Positions 49,855-62,000 of a stretch of 62,000 bases of DNA are shown here, piece by piece; within the stretch, counting starts at the first letter, position 1, and each line of letters begins with the position of its first letter. The notes under the pieces were generated by a model. The model saw only the letters and a list, made by a program, of their open reading frames with translations. It had not been told where the DNA came from and made no database searches. The translations under genes were made by a program, and so were the position numbers. Source of the DNA: Neocallimastix lanati (nom. inval.) (lineage: Eukaryota; Neocallimastigomycota; Neocallimastigomycetes; Neocallimastigales; Neocallimastigaceae); the NCBI GenBank assembly GCA_016946835.1, contig JACVTC010000013.1:1752501-1814500 (forward strand), written 5' to 3'.

Positions 49855-50640
49855 TCAATTTTTTTTTTTTTTGTTTTTATTATTGTTTTTTTGATTTATA
49901 AAAAAGAGAAATATGTTTAGAAAAAAAAAAAAAAAAAAAAAAAAAAGATAATTATGAAGAAAAAGGCATTCAATTTTTTCATATTCTATAACTATTTTTT
50001 CCACAATAATCATATAATTTTGGATTGGACAATGATCCAAAATAACTAGTAAAATTTTTATCTATAGAAATATCACCATCACCAAATATGAAAACTTTAC
50101 TTTTATTATAATGGAGTATAAGTTATTCATTTTTAGTTGGATATATAGTTTAATTTTAACAAAGAATAACTATATTAAATAAAAATGTAGTAGTCTCAGT
50201 TATGGCGGTGTTATCACAATTATTACATTCTTCAAAATGATATGAAGAATAACCCTTAATAAGATAATTTTTCTTCACTTCTAATCAAAACAGTTACATT
50301 GTTATTATTATAAATGCGATTTTCAGTAGTCCTAAAGTCACACCCATCTCTTGTTGATGTATATATAAGATTTAAATAAAGTAGAATTTTATTAGTAAAA
50401 GATTGAATTTGTTTTCGAATATATTCATATTGAAATGATCTAATGAAAATTGTTGAATTTAAATATGAAAAATTAAAAAAAGTAATTTTAATTTCTTATC
50501 TTTTCCTTTTGATTCAATTTAAAGTTCAAAAACGACTTTTGTTAATTCTTCAACTTTATTGGTTAGTTAAATTATTTGAAGTTCTTTATTTGCTTGCTTC
50601 TTTACCTAATATTTTTAATTTTGTTTCTACATTTTTTTTT
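49855..50640 (-). pseudogene. Decayed coding-like sequence, unidentified
   Basis: The minus strand carries stretches of good amino-acid composition broken by stops and frame changes. Around 50480-50290 one frame reads SFQYEYIRKQIQSF, then TSTRDGCDFRTTENRIYNNN and VTVLIRSEEKLSY. The next frame reads GYSSYHFEECNNCDNTAITE (50265-50200). Further on is FIFGDGDISIDKNF and YFGSLSNPKLYDYCGKNSYR (about 50090-49980). The fragments run collinearly in one direction and are more Cys/Gly/Asp-rich than AT noise, so a dead single-exon gene is likely. I recognise no family, and no complete frame exists. Confidence 0.4.
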
Positions 50641-51484
50641 TGTTTTTTGAGTTAAATTACCATTTAATCAGGAAAAATAAAGAACACTTTACCATATTTT
50701 AGATGTACTAACTTTTTTTTCATAAAGTTAATAAATATCAGTGCAATATATTCTAGTAAACTTAAAAAAAGACAAAAAAAAATTTTAAAATATTAATCTA
50801 TTTCATATAATTCATTTAAAATAAATAAACTTTTATAAATATAATTTTTTTTTTTTTTATCAATAGTAATAATCATGATATTAACTTGTTATTCAATTAA
50901 AAGTGATTTTCCATTTAGAAATATTAAATTCTTTTACTTTTCTAATTTGATTTTCTATTTCTTCAATTTCCTTATTATTAACGTAATTATTATTATAATT
51001 GTTATTACTATTATTTCTATTACTATTATAATTGTTATTACAGTTGTTTCTATTATATTTGTTTTTATGATTATTGTAATTGAGATTGTGGTTATTTTTA
51101 TATTTAAAATTAAATTAAAAAGTTTTTTAAGGTTAGAATTATAATATTTTAATTTATATTATAATTATTTGTGCAACAATAAGTTAATAAAAAAGCAATA
51201 ATAATAATTTTTTTTTTTAAAAAATATCAACACTTAAAATATCAAATATATAAGATATAAGATTTTCATTATATGAAAATATAAAAAGTTTGAATTTTTA
51301 ATAATTATTGTTATTTATATATTGAATAAATGAATTAATAATTTTTAATAAATATTAAAAATTATAATAAAATAATATAATACAATTATTAATTGTTAAA
51401 GAAAAAAAAATATAAAATAAATAAGCGTATAATATTATCAATTTATTAATAAATTGCTTAATATTATTGTCAAAATCATTAATA

Positions 51485-51617
<133 letters not shown>

Positions 51618-52060
51618 TAACTCATAAAAAATATTATGTTAAATTTGGTTTATTAATATGGTTTTATATTATAATAACATAATAAAATTTTTTCAAATAG
51701 GAAAATTAAAGTAATAATATGTAATAATAAATAATATAAATTTCCTAAAAATTATAAATTAAGTTCTCGAGACCTTAAAAAATTTTTACTTAATAATATA
51801 AAATATTAAAAAAATAGAATTATTGAATAAAAAAAAAAGTTTAAATATACAAAAAATTTTTGTTTATATATATTTTTCAGAACTACATAATAAAATTTTT
51901 GAAATATAAAAAAATTAAATTAGAATGGTATAATATTATAAGAAAGAATCTTGAAAAGAATCATCATTTTTATATAATAAATATTTTTAAAAAGGATATC
52001 AATACAATAATATTGTTTTTAATAATTTAAAAGTAATATAATTAATTCAAAAAAAAAAAA

Positions 52061-52598
52061 ATGTTAAAAAATAAATCAAATTCAAAAGGTATATCAATAT
52101 TATAATATTATTTTAATTATTATATATATCATATTATTCTCCTTTTTTTTTTATAAAAAAAAAAATTATTTTTTATAAAATATAAAATGACAAATTATAA
52201 TAATAATAATAATAATAATATATAATACAATAAATTTAATTATTGCTATTTTTATTTCCTTTAATTTATATAAATATAAATGTTTCATAGTTGATAAAAA
52301 TACTGATAATGATAAGCGGAAAAATAGTGCTGATACAGTAATTAAAGGTTCATATTTAAAGAAGCATTCCTATTCTAATAAGAATGTTGAATCTTTACCA
52401 CCAATTAATAAAAATATTTCGGAAAATAAATCAAATCAAACCTATTATTTTTTAAAACTTTCTCGTACTTGGGATAAAGTATAAAAATATATTTATAAAA
52501 CACAAATATATTTTAATTATAGAATAAAAGCAAATATTATGATTTGAAATTAATATATGAAGAATAATAGAATGAAGAGTATTAAAATTATATACATA

Positions 52599-52635
<37 letters not shown>

Positions 52636-52859
52636 TTTAATATCAATGATAATAATAAAAAAAAAAAGGGTAATAGAACCGTTAGAGAAAGAATATTGAA
52701 AGATTTCGTTGAAAATAATCAGAATAAAACTGGACCTCAACTAGAAAGAGAATTATATTATGGGGCAAGTTTATTTTTAACAAGATTAACAGCATGGCTA
52801 AGATTAACGTAAAATATTAATTTATTTTTTTTTATTATAATTTTTATTTTTATTTTTTT

Positions 52860-52892
<33 letters not shown>

Positions 52893-52970
52893 TTGTTTCT
52901 ATTATTATTTTAATTAATTTTTATAATATTATATATAGAGAATTAATGAAGAATTCAATTAAATTTAATG

Positions 52971-53002
<32 letters not shown>

Positions 53003-53029
53003 TATAATAATAATAATAATAATAATAAT

Positions 53030-53095
<66 letters not shown>

Positions 53096-53156
53096 TTATA
53101 ATAATAATAATAATAATAATAATAATTATAATAATAATAATAATAATAATAATAAT

Positions 53157-53188
<32 letters not shown>

Positions 53189-53442
53189 ATATATTTCTAT
53201 ATACATTATTTTTTGATATTACTAGTTATCTACTAGGTTCCGATATTTTATTATTACTTAAAGCAATTGATATTTTTATTTCAGCGACAAGTGGACGTCG
53301 ATTTCTAACAGAATTTTTGGAGATTGGAGGTGTATTAACAATTCTTGAAATTTTATGTATTTCCCAAGTTAAAGAAGTAAGAAGTTCAGTTATATATATA
53401 TATATTTTATTTATTTATTTATTTATTTGTTTTTGTTTATTT

Positions 53443-53500
<58 letters not shown>

Positions 53501-54644
53501 GAATAGTTTTAATTAATTATAATAATAGAATTAATTTTTATATTTTTAATTGAGGTTTTTAATCACTTTTTAATAAATTTATAATAATTAATAATTAATA
53601 TTTAAATGTATTAAAAAAAATTTTTTTTTATTCAATAACAGGAAGAAAAAGCAGAAGTACTAAAAATTCTTACTCATATTGCAGATTCTGGAAGACAATA
53701 CAAGGAATTTATTTGCGAAAGTTATGGTAATTTTATATTAATATAAATATAATGATATATTAATTTATAATTTGTATCAATAATTAAAAATATAGATTAT
53801 ATATATAAACATAAATTTATATATGCAAATTTATATTTATATTTGTATTATATAAATAAGGGGTGAGAGCTGTCTCAGATTGTCTTGCTCGATCAAAATC
53901 AGAAGTTACCCAAGATTATGCTAAAAATTTATTATACCAATTAGGAGTGGTAAATTTTTAAAAAATAAAATAAAATATAATATATAAATATATATTAATT
54001 ATATGAAAAGTAATTATTTATTAATAAATAATATATATTATTGTAAATTATTATTACTATTATTATTACTTATCATGAAATAGGGTAATCCAAAATACTT
54101 AATTCAAGTATATAAAGCGTTAATGTCAATATTAATTTCCCCATCAGTTTCTGTATCTTCTCAACAAATGAGTAGTCAAGCTTTAAGAATGCTTTTGGTA
54201 ATAAATTGAAATTCTTTAATAAATGATTATACATCTATCTATCTATCTATATATATATATATATATAATAATAAATAATAATTTATAATATTATTTATAT
54301 TAAATATAATATTTAATTAATTTTAACAGCCTTCTATTCCTGTTATTCATCCATCAATTGTTGAGGCTGTTTCATCTCTATTAAAGAGCAAATATATTCA
54401 AATGCAATATGAAGGTAAGTACAATAATTACTAATATTGAATTTCATTTTTTTTTAAATATATATATATATATATATATATTATGATTATTAATAACTAT
54501 ATATATATTATATAAATAATTAATAAAGGTTATGAAATTTTACTTGAATTGATAAAAAAACCAAACTTACAAGACATAATTATTAGACACTTGTGTGAAA
54601 TATTAAAAGTTGTTACAGATGCATTTGATGATAATACCGGTATA

Positions 54645-54678
<34 letters not shown>

Positions 54679-57670
54679 TTTTTATTTTGTTTGTTTGTTT
54701 GTTTATTTATTTATTTAAATATAATAAAAAGATATAATAATATTTAAATGTTATATAAATTCATTAAAATAAAATTTTAAAAATATAATTTAAATAATTA
54801 TATTATTATTATTATTATTTTTCTTTAAATTTTTTACTATAACTATTATTAATAATATATAAAGATGATACAGAGATGAAATGGAAAGGAGAATCAGAAG
54901 ATTCGAAATATAAGAAGAATTCTACCCCTTCTTTATTAAATACAAAAGAAAGTTCAGATACTACACTTCATATATTTATTCAACAATCTTATGCCTCAAA
55001 ATTGTTAGGGTAAATATACAATATTATATGTTATAATAATATAATAATAATAGTAATATATATGTATAAATGAGACAACCTAAATTATATATAATATAAT
55101 GATGATATTAATCAATTAAATTGATATTTATCATTATTTAATTTTGTTCACCAATAGTGTGTTAGCTGTTCAATCAAATATATTAGCAGAAAAAATAATA
55201 GTCAATCAAGCCATAAGTGGGTTATTATGTGTAATTGCAAATTTCTCTCACCCAGAAAGTCAAAAAAATGCTGCAGGAACTTTAATAGTATTCATATCAT
55301 AAATAAATAAATTAATAAATAAATAATTAATTAATTATTATTATTATTATAGTATTTTATGAAAATGATATATTAAAAATATATTTCTATGGATTTATAG
55401 TATTTATTAGAAAAATTCCCAAAAGTTAAAGCAGAATTAAAGAATAAAATGGGAAAGAACTTTATAGATTTAATTGATGTAAATGGAAAAATTACTAATT
55501 ATTAATTAAATATTAAATATTATTTATATCTAGAATGATTTTATAATATTTTTTTTAATTATAATTTTTTTTATTATAATTTTTTTTTTTTTTTTTTTAT
55601 ATATATAAAATAGCATCGACCAGATACTTTCTATAGAGAATTAAATAAGCAACAAATAATCTATTTGAAGAAAAATAAAATTTATATTGGTTTTGATGAA
55701 AATTCAATAAAGTAATTTTTATGAATTTATTAATGAATATAATTATTATATTAACAAAAGGATTACAAAAAAATAAAGTAAAAATAAAAATATTTTACTA
55801 ACAAATATTCAAAATAAATAAAAAAAATTTTTAAAAATTTTAATCTATTAGGCAGAGAAGAAAATCATCTTTTGTTCAAAGTACCAAATTATTCTCAACG
55901 TAAATATTTATAATATAAAAATTAAAAATATAAAGTGTTATCAATTATTTAATTGAATGATTAAAATAATATTTATAAATCCTAATTATTGATTTTTAAA
56001 GTGAGAATAACGATAATACTAAAGTTGATGAACATCTTGAACAACTGTTACAAGATATTGAGAAGTACGTTATATAATTTTATATCATTCAGTATAAATG
56101 ATAATATTTAAATATTGAATAAATTATATAAATATATTATTATTATTATTATTATTATTGTTGTTGTTGTTGTTGTTGTTATTTTTATAATTTATTTATT
56201 TATTACTATTATTTATTATCATCATTATTATTAATTTATAAATTATTAATGAAATAATTAATAATTTTATTAATTTATATTTTATTTATCAATGTGTAAA
56301 TTATTAATGAAATAATTTATAATTATATTAATTTATATTTTATTTATCAATGTGTAAAATATTAATGAAATAATTAATAATTATATTAATTTATATTATA
56401 ATTAAAAAATAATAGTAATGAGTATAGAGAAGATGAAGAACAAGAAATACCTTATGATGAAAGTGAAAGTATTGAAAATGAAAGTAATGAAAATAATGAA
56501 AATAATGAAAACAATGAAAACAAAGGTAATAAAGCTAATAATTTGGAAAATGAAAGTGAAAGTGAATTTACTGAACCAAGTTATAATGAAGAAGAAGAGA
56601 TAAATGAAGATGACGTAGATGTTATGGTAAAAAAAAAAATTCTTTTTATAAAAATATTTTTAGTTATTAATAGATTATATATTCATTATGATAAATAATA
56701 TTATAATTACAATTAATGATATAAAGAAAAATTGAAAATGTTAACATTTCAATATTTATATAACTATTTTACTATTATTTATATAAATTATATTTACATT
56801 AACTGTATTGTATATTAAAAATAATAGAAGAAAAAAGATATTGTCAATAATAATATATATATTCCACCTGAACAAGTTCAAATACACTCTATACTTTCTG
56901 TTCGTATTTATAATATAAAAATATTAAAAATATTAAAATAATAATGATAATATTAATATAATCAATAATGATAATACTAAAAAAAAAAATATTAAAGAAT
57001 ATTATTATTAATCCAAAGATTAATCCAAAGATTACTTAAATAAATTTATTATTATATATTTTATATAGAGTGGAAAAATTCTCGATTACTCAAAAGAAAA
57101 ACCATATGAAAAATTCGAATATAACTTCACTGAATTTAAGTAAAATCAAAAATCAAAAAAAAAAAAAAAATAAACATAAAAATTAAAAAATAAAATTAAA
57201 TATATATACATTAAGTAATGAAACTATCTATTTTATAGTTTTATAGTTTTATTGATTTTTTTTTTTTTTTTTTTTTTTTTTTGAATATAAATATCATATT
57301 TATGAATAATAGGAAACAAAATAATGATAAAATTAATAATCGTCTTAAAGAATTAACAGTAGATATTTTAACAGATGAACAGGAAAAATCTACGAAATAT
57401 CAGGAAGCATTTAATATGAATTTCCAGAAAACAAAACAAAAAGGTAAAAAAAAAAAAAAAATAATTTTAATTTAACATTCTTAGTAAAAAAAAATTAATA
57501 AATCTTATTATAATGTATAAATTATGACTTTACATAAATAAAAAATAATAAATTAACTGGTACTGATAAAAAAAATTTTTTTTTAATTCTTTACATAAAT
57601 AGAAGCAGAATTAATTGAAAAAATTGTGGGTGAAAACTTTACTGAAGTCAATGCTAAACCAGCAAAATGA
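52061..57670 (+). CDS. ARMH1: ARMH1-like armadillo-type helical repeat protein (701 aa, 20 exons)
   Basis: Exons 52061-52088, 52291-52478, 52669-52808, 53226-53376, 53642-53726, 53861-53949, 54084-54197, 54330-54414, 54529-54639, 54865-55009, 55158-55287, 55401-55478, 55614-55711, 55852-55899, 56002-56064, 56416-56626, 56828-56899, 57069-57139, 57313-57443 and 57603-57670 join in one frame (2106 nt) with GT...AG introns. The body (about 70-480) follows animal ARMH1 (C1orf228) as I know it: ERILKDFVENNQNKTGPQLE, GASLFLTRLTAWLRLTY, FLEIGGVLTILEIL, CESYGVRAVSDCLARSKSE, GNPKYLIQVYKALMS, HPSIVEAVSSLL. These are armadillo-like helical repeats, a protein-binding scaffold. The C-terminal ~200 residues are a lineage-specific acidic N/E-rich region (about 518-588) plus a charged end. 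ARMH1 has been linked to cilia, so a role in the zoospore flagellum is inferred. The first exon is short and least certain. The exon 17 donor (GTTCGT) is weak. Confidence 0.82.
52969..53187. repeat. (AAT)n microsatellite inside intron 3 of the ARMH1-like gene
   Basis: AAT units interrupted five times by ATT/TAT variants. It makes poly-Asn and poly-Ile frames, but splicing 52808 to 53226 gives the continuous conserved reading LRLT-YLLGSD, so the repeat is intronic. Confidence 0.9.
56230..56405. repeat. About 61-bp tandem repeat (3 partial copies) in intron 15 of the ARMH1-like gene
   Basis: AATTATTAATGAAATAATT...TTAATTTATATTTTATTTATCAATGTGTAA recurs at about 61-bp steps, with the last copy truncated before the acceptor. 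Confidence 0.8.
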
Positions 57671-60390
57671 AAAAATTAATAAGTTTAAAAATGGGAAATT
57701 TTTTTTTTTAATAGAAAAAAAAATAAATATTAAATATAATTAACAAGACTTTATTAATATGAATACTACTTATAAATTTGTCGTTTTACTATTTTATATA
57801 TTATAAAAGTATCTATAAATATTACTAATGTTTTGTAACCATTGCATATTTTATTTATTTATTTATAATTATTATTATTATTTTTTTCTTTAAAAACATA
57901 TTATATTATAACAAAATCTCCTTTTTTTTTTTTTAATACATTAAGTTGGAATTATATATTAAATTTAATTTTTTAATTATAAATTTACTAATTTAAGTAA
58001 AAGCTATAACTAAAAAAAAAACGTTTTTTTTTTTATTAATCATAAATCATTTATTATTTAAATAGTAAAATATAATAATTACTTATTAATAAATATATAT
58101 TGAATTATATAATAATTCAATATAATAAAATATATTAATAATAATTGAGAATACAATTACAACTATAAATATATATGTAAATATGTAAATAATTAATATA
58201 TGGAAAATATATTTTTATTATATTAAATTAGAATATATATATAAAGAAAATATATGAACAATATATAAACAATGTTATAATAAAATTATAATCAAAAATT
58301 TAAAGTATATATATTAAATATATTAAATATTCGAAACAAATTTTTTTCTGTATTTTGTATAAGTTTTTTTTAACTAATAGTTATAAAAAAGCTGTGTTAT
58401 TCTGATTTAATAAATTTTTTTATTCTTTATTTTTATATAATATATAATGTTTAAATTATAAAAAATAAAAATATAAAAATTTATTTTATATTTTATCAAT
58501 AAATGATTCTAGTTTTTCTTTTCTTAATTAATGTTTTTAATAATCTTTTTTTTTTTTTTAAGAAAAAAAAATCAAATCGTTTTGTTTTGAAATGATGTAA
58601 ATATTTTGAAAAAAAATTTTTTTTTAATTAAAATCTTAAACTTTATAATTTATAATGTTTTACATATATTACAATATATTTTTATATATTAAATTTATTT
58701 ATCTAAATTGTCTATATATATATATAAGAGTTTATCTAAATAAAGAATTTTTTATATTAAATATTTGAATAGATATTATAGAATTATAGAAATATTATCA
58801 AAATAAATACTGAAAAGAAAAAAAATAATATATAATATATAATAATAATAATAAAATAAATACTATATAGATTTAAATAAAAAAAATTGTCAATTATTTA
58901 AAGTAATAGAAAAAGAAAAGTTTTTTTTTTTTTTTTTAATATATTAAATAAAAAAAAAAAAAGATAGACTTCTATATAATAATAAAAAATAATAAAAAAT
59001 ATATAATATATTTTTTTCAATAAAAAAAAAAAAAAAAAAAAGAGAAAAAAGAGGAGGAAATTAAAATTATTTTTATATTAATATTTTATAGTGTTATATT
59101 AAAGTTTAAAGATTGGTAATTTTTAATCCAGACAAGATAAGTTAAAATATATTTGTATTCATTAAAAGTATATACACTTCAATATATTAATATAAATTGT
59201 TTTGAGAAACTTTATTTTGAATATGAGGAGAACTGTTAATTGTTATTAAAGATTTAAAGATCTGAATATTGAAAAAACTTTATTTTTTTATTTTTTTATT
59301 TTTTTTTTTTTTTTAATTTTTAATTTTAATTTTATTTATATTTATATTTTTATTTTATCCAAATAATCCAAATACTAAAATTAAAAATAAAAAAAAAAAA
59401 AAAATAATACAAAAAAAAAAAAAAACTAATAGAATTATATATAATAATATAATAACAATAATAATAATAATTTTTTTAAATACTGATTTATTATAGTATT
59501 ATTAAATCATTAAATAATGATATTAATAATTCATATATATATTTATTATCTAATGTTTTTAACTATTTTATAATATATAAAACTCAGAATATTATTATTT
59601 ATATTTAGCCATGGTCATCTGGAGTAGAATAAAAATTTTAAATTTTCTATAATTATATAAATTGATCTATATATAATTTAATCGATGTTTTAATTAATAT
59701 TAAAACTTTGTATATTATAATAAAAGAAAAGCATTTCTTAGTTATTAAAATAGAACTGATGACCGTTTTGATTATATTCTTTTTGAATAATAAAATAATA
59801 ATTTATTATATTTATAATATTTATTTATATTTTATCCCTATAAGAAAAGGGTTGTTTTATTTTTACACTTTATATTAAATAGGGTATTAAAATGTAACTC
59901 TTACTTTTAACGATAATAAAATTACATATTTCACATAGATAAAACTAATTCCATAGAACAATTCAAATTATTAAACCATATTATTATTATATAATAATGA
60001 TAAAATTAATTATAATTTCATAATTATATAATTAAAATAAAATAATTATATATATATATATATATTTTTTTTTTTGTAATAAAATAAAATAAATAAATAA
60101 TAATTATTTATTTATTTTTACTATTACTTTTATACCATTTTCATTAATTATTCTTTATAAATTTTTTATTTTTTAAATTATCATCCTAAATAACTAATAT
60201 ATAAATTATTCTATATTTAATTTTTTATATTTTATATTTTTTTTTATTTTATTTTTTATTTAATTTTTTATAAAAATTTAAATTTTATATATATATTATT
60301 ATATTATTATTTTATAATCCATATATTAAAATAGTTTTAATTTTAATAAAATTTTATTGGACGGAATACACATATAGAATTTATATATAA
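57671..60390. other. AT-rich intergenic DNA between the ARMH1-like gene and the aldolase
   Basis: A/T homopolymers (58920-58938, 59022-59041, 59387-59405) and scattered unique AT sequence. A slightly GC-richer piece at 59090-59270 has no frame and no RNA-gene motif I can support. Confidence 0.65.
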
Positions 60391-60399
60391 TATATGATG

Positions 60400-60688
60400 G
60401 ATCGTATTGATGAGATATTGGTAATATAAACCAATCATAAATAATAAATCAATAAGCTCTAGAAAAATAAAATTTAATGTAAATAATATTATATTTATAT
60501 ATAAACCACCAATCCTTTTATTTTTATTTAATTCAATAATATATAATACATCAATTGATAATATATTATTATTAAATTGTAAATAAAAAAATTATTAAAA
60601 TATATAAAAGAAATTTTTTCTTCTCTTTTTTTTTTTTCTTCACAAAACTTTAAAATAATATTTTTATTATTAAATTTTAAAATATAAA
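60400..60688 (+). promoter_or_regulatory. Putative promoter and 5' UTR of the aldolase gene
   Basis: Within 290 bp of the start codon there are two CCAAT motifs (AAACCAATCA at 60428 and CACCAATCC at 60508), a TATA-like ATTTATATATAAACC just upstream of the second, and a pyrimidine tract (TTTTTTCTTCTC...TTTCTTCAC, about 60615-60644) shortly before the ATG. CT-rich tracts next to the start are common in highly expressed fungal genes. Motif matches in AT-rich DNA are weak evidence; the transcription start is not defined. Confidence 0.4.
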
Positions 60689-62000
60689 ATGGGTATTCTC
60701 GATATTGTTCCACCAGGTGTTGTTACTGGCGATAACCTTAGAAAACTTTTCAAGTACGCTAAGGAACACAAATTCGCTATTCCAGCTGTTAACTGTACTT
60801 CTTCTTCTACTGTTAACGCTGTTTTAGAAGCTGCTCGTGATATTAAGGCTCCAATCATCATTCAATTCTCCAATGGTGGTTCTGCTTTCTACGCTGGTAA
60901 GGGTATCTCCAACAAGAACCAAGAAGCTTCTATTCTTGGTGCCGTTGCTGGTGCTCTCCACGTTCGTCAAGTCGCTAAGGCTTACGGTATTCCAGTTGTT
61001 CTTCACTCTGATCACTGTGCCAAGAAGCTTCTTCCATGGTTCGATGGTATGCTTAAGGCTGATGAAGAATACTTCGCTGTTCACGGTAAATACAAAATGA
61101 ATGCATATTAATATATTATTACTATATATATAATGTATTTGTTATAAAGAAAAAATTATGGTTATAATTTAAATTTTAAGAATAAATAAGTGAAAAGTGA
61201 AAATAATTATTAATATACGATAATACTTTAAATGGGCGATATATATGTGAACATTTTCATTTTAAAAAAATGAAAATGTTAAAATAAAATAAGGAAAAAT
61301 CATATTGATAATACATAAATGGATTTATGAAAGAAAATTAAGATTTAAAAATAAAGGAAGATTTATTAAAATATTTAATAAATGTACGAAAAATGTATTA
61401 ATAAAACATTTATATTTAATATTTAATTATTGGTAAATAGGTGAACCACTTTTCTCTTCCCACATGTTAGATCTTTCTGAACAACCAAAGGAAGAAAACA
61501 TTAGCATTTGCTGTGGTTACCTTAAGCGTATGGCTAAGATGAACCAACTTTTAGAAATGGAAATCGGTATTACTGGTGGTGAAGAAGATGGTGTTGATAA
61601 CTCTCACGCTGAAAAGAGCAGTCTTTACACTCAACCAGAAGATATCTGGGATGTCTACAAGGCTTTCTCTGAAATTACTGATATGTTCACCATTGCTGCT
61701 GCTTTCGGTAATGTTCACGGTGTTTACAAGCCAGGTAACGTTGTTCTTGCTCCAGAAATTCTTGGTAAGCATCAAGAATACGTTCGCAAGCAACTTGGTT
61801 GTGCTGAAGAAAAGCCAGTTAACTTTGTCTTCCACGGTGGTTCCGGTTCCACTGTTCAAGAAATCAAGACCGCTCTTTCCAACGGTGTTGTTAAGATGAA
61901 CATTGATACCGATACTCAATGGGCTTACTGGATTGGTCTTCGTGACTTCTACGAAGCCAAGAAGGGATACCTCCAAGGTCAAATTGGTAATCCAGAAGGT
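60689..62000 (+). CDS. FBA1: Fructose-bisphosphate aldolase, class II (fungal type), 3' end beyond window
   Basis: Catalyses the reversible cleavage of fructose 1,6-bisphosphate to dihydroxyacetone phosphate and glyceraldehyde 3-phosphate in cytosolic glycolysis and gluconeogenesis; Zn-dependent. Exon 1 is 60689-61085 and exon 2 runs from 61441 to the edge. The intron (355 bp, GTAAAT...AAATAG) splits Gly in AVHG-EPLFSSHML. Visible class II marks: HSDHC (about 106-110, Asp catalytic and His zinc ligand), MEIGITGGEEDGV (zinc Glu and loop), FGNVHGVYKPGN, VFHGGSGS (zinc His and phosphate loop) and NIDTDTQ. Residues 1-319 are present; relatives have ~355-360, so ~40 are missing at the window edge, ending after GNPEG. 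Codons are strongly biased to C/T-ending preferred forms (GCT, GGT, AAC, AAG, TTC), and exon GC is far above the intron and flanks, as in an abundant housekeeping mRNA. Confidence 0.97.

Noticed and set aside
52939-53216. Possible exon ELMKNSIKFND plus Asn run in the ARMH1-like gene
   Set aside because: The frame hits a stop inside the AAT repeat, and splicing 52808 to 53226 gives the conserved uninterrupted reading.
60824-61100. Other-frame ORFs across aldolase exon 1 (and 61551-61982 across exon 2)
   Set aside because: The aldolase frame explains the codon bias; the others have none.

Overview
This is a eukaryotic nuclear window with extremely AT-rich intergenic DNA, many homopolymer and (TAA)n/(TTTA)n tracts, introns with GT...AG ends, and Asn-run-rich proteins. 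The fungal-type class II fructose-bisphosphate aldolase, the serial ABCC transporters, an ARMH1-like gene (a family I associate with ciliated or flagellated eukaryotes) and the base composition together suggest a zoosporic early-diverging fungus, most likely an anaerobic gut fungus (Neocallimastigomycota). That placement is inference.

Layout. 1-12 kb is a transposon graveyard: a decayed non-LTR (LINE) 3' fragment at 1.2-2.2 kb, then a Ty1/Copia element (2770-12028, minus strand, 5-bp target duplication ATAAT) with a broken gag-pol. Its 3' LTR is split by a second LTR family ('LTR-B', 382 bp). Two LTR-B copies lie in inverted orientation, and the segment between them appears to have been inverted. 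12-20.6 kb is AT-rich DNA with no gene that I can see. A six-exon gene with a 5-nt micro-exon (20580-24178, plus) encodes a helix-turn-helix-like N-terminal domain joined to a very long N/Q/S/T-rich tail. 24.2-31.8 kb is intergenic, with an unclassified GC-richer repeat (25.9-26.4 kb), a (TAA)231 microsatellite and a MITE-like element.

31.8-47.6 kb is a cluster of ABCC (MRP-type) exporter genes on the minus strand: two intact single-exon genes (1390 and 1517 aa) and, between them, a small internally deleted pseudogene joined to a truncated second Copia relic. A recent ~470-bp tandem duplication lies beside the relic. Both intact transporters carry a long charged insertion in NBD1 at the place where CFTR has its regulatory insertion.

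47.6-52 kb is intergenic with one decayed coding-like stretch. A 20-exon gene (52061-57670, plus, 701 aa) encodes an ARMH1-like armadillo-type protein. After 3 kb of intergenic DNA the window ends inside the aldolase gene (60689 to the edge, two exons so far), which has GC-richer, biased codons typical of a highly expressed glycolytic gene. The genes do not form one pathway. Common themes are export across membranes, glycolysis, a probable flagellar function, and a probable nuclear regulator, in a landscape shaped by Copia elements and simple-repeat growth.
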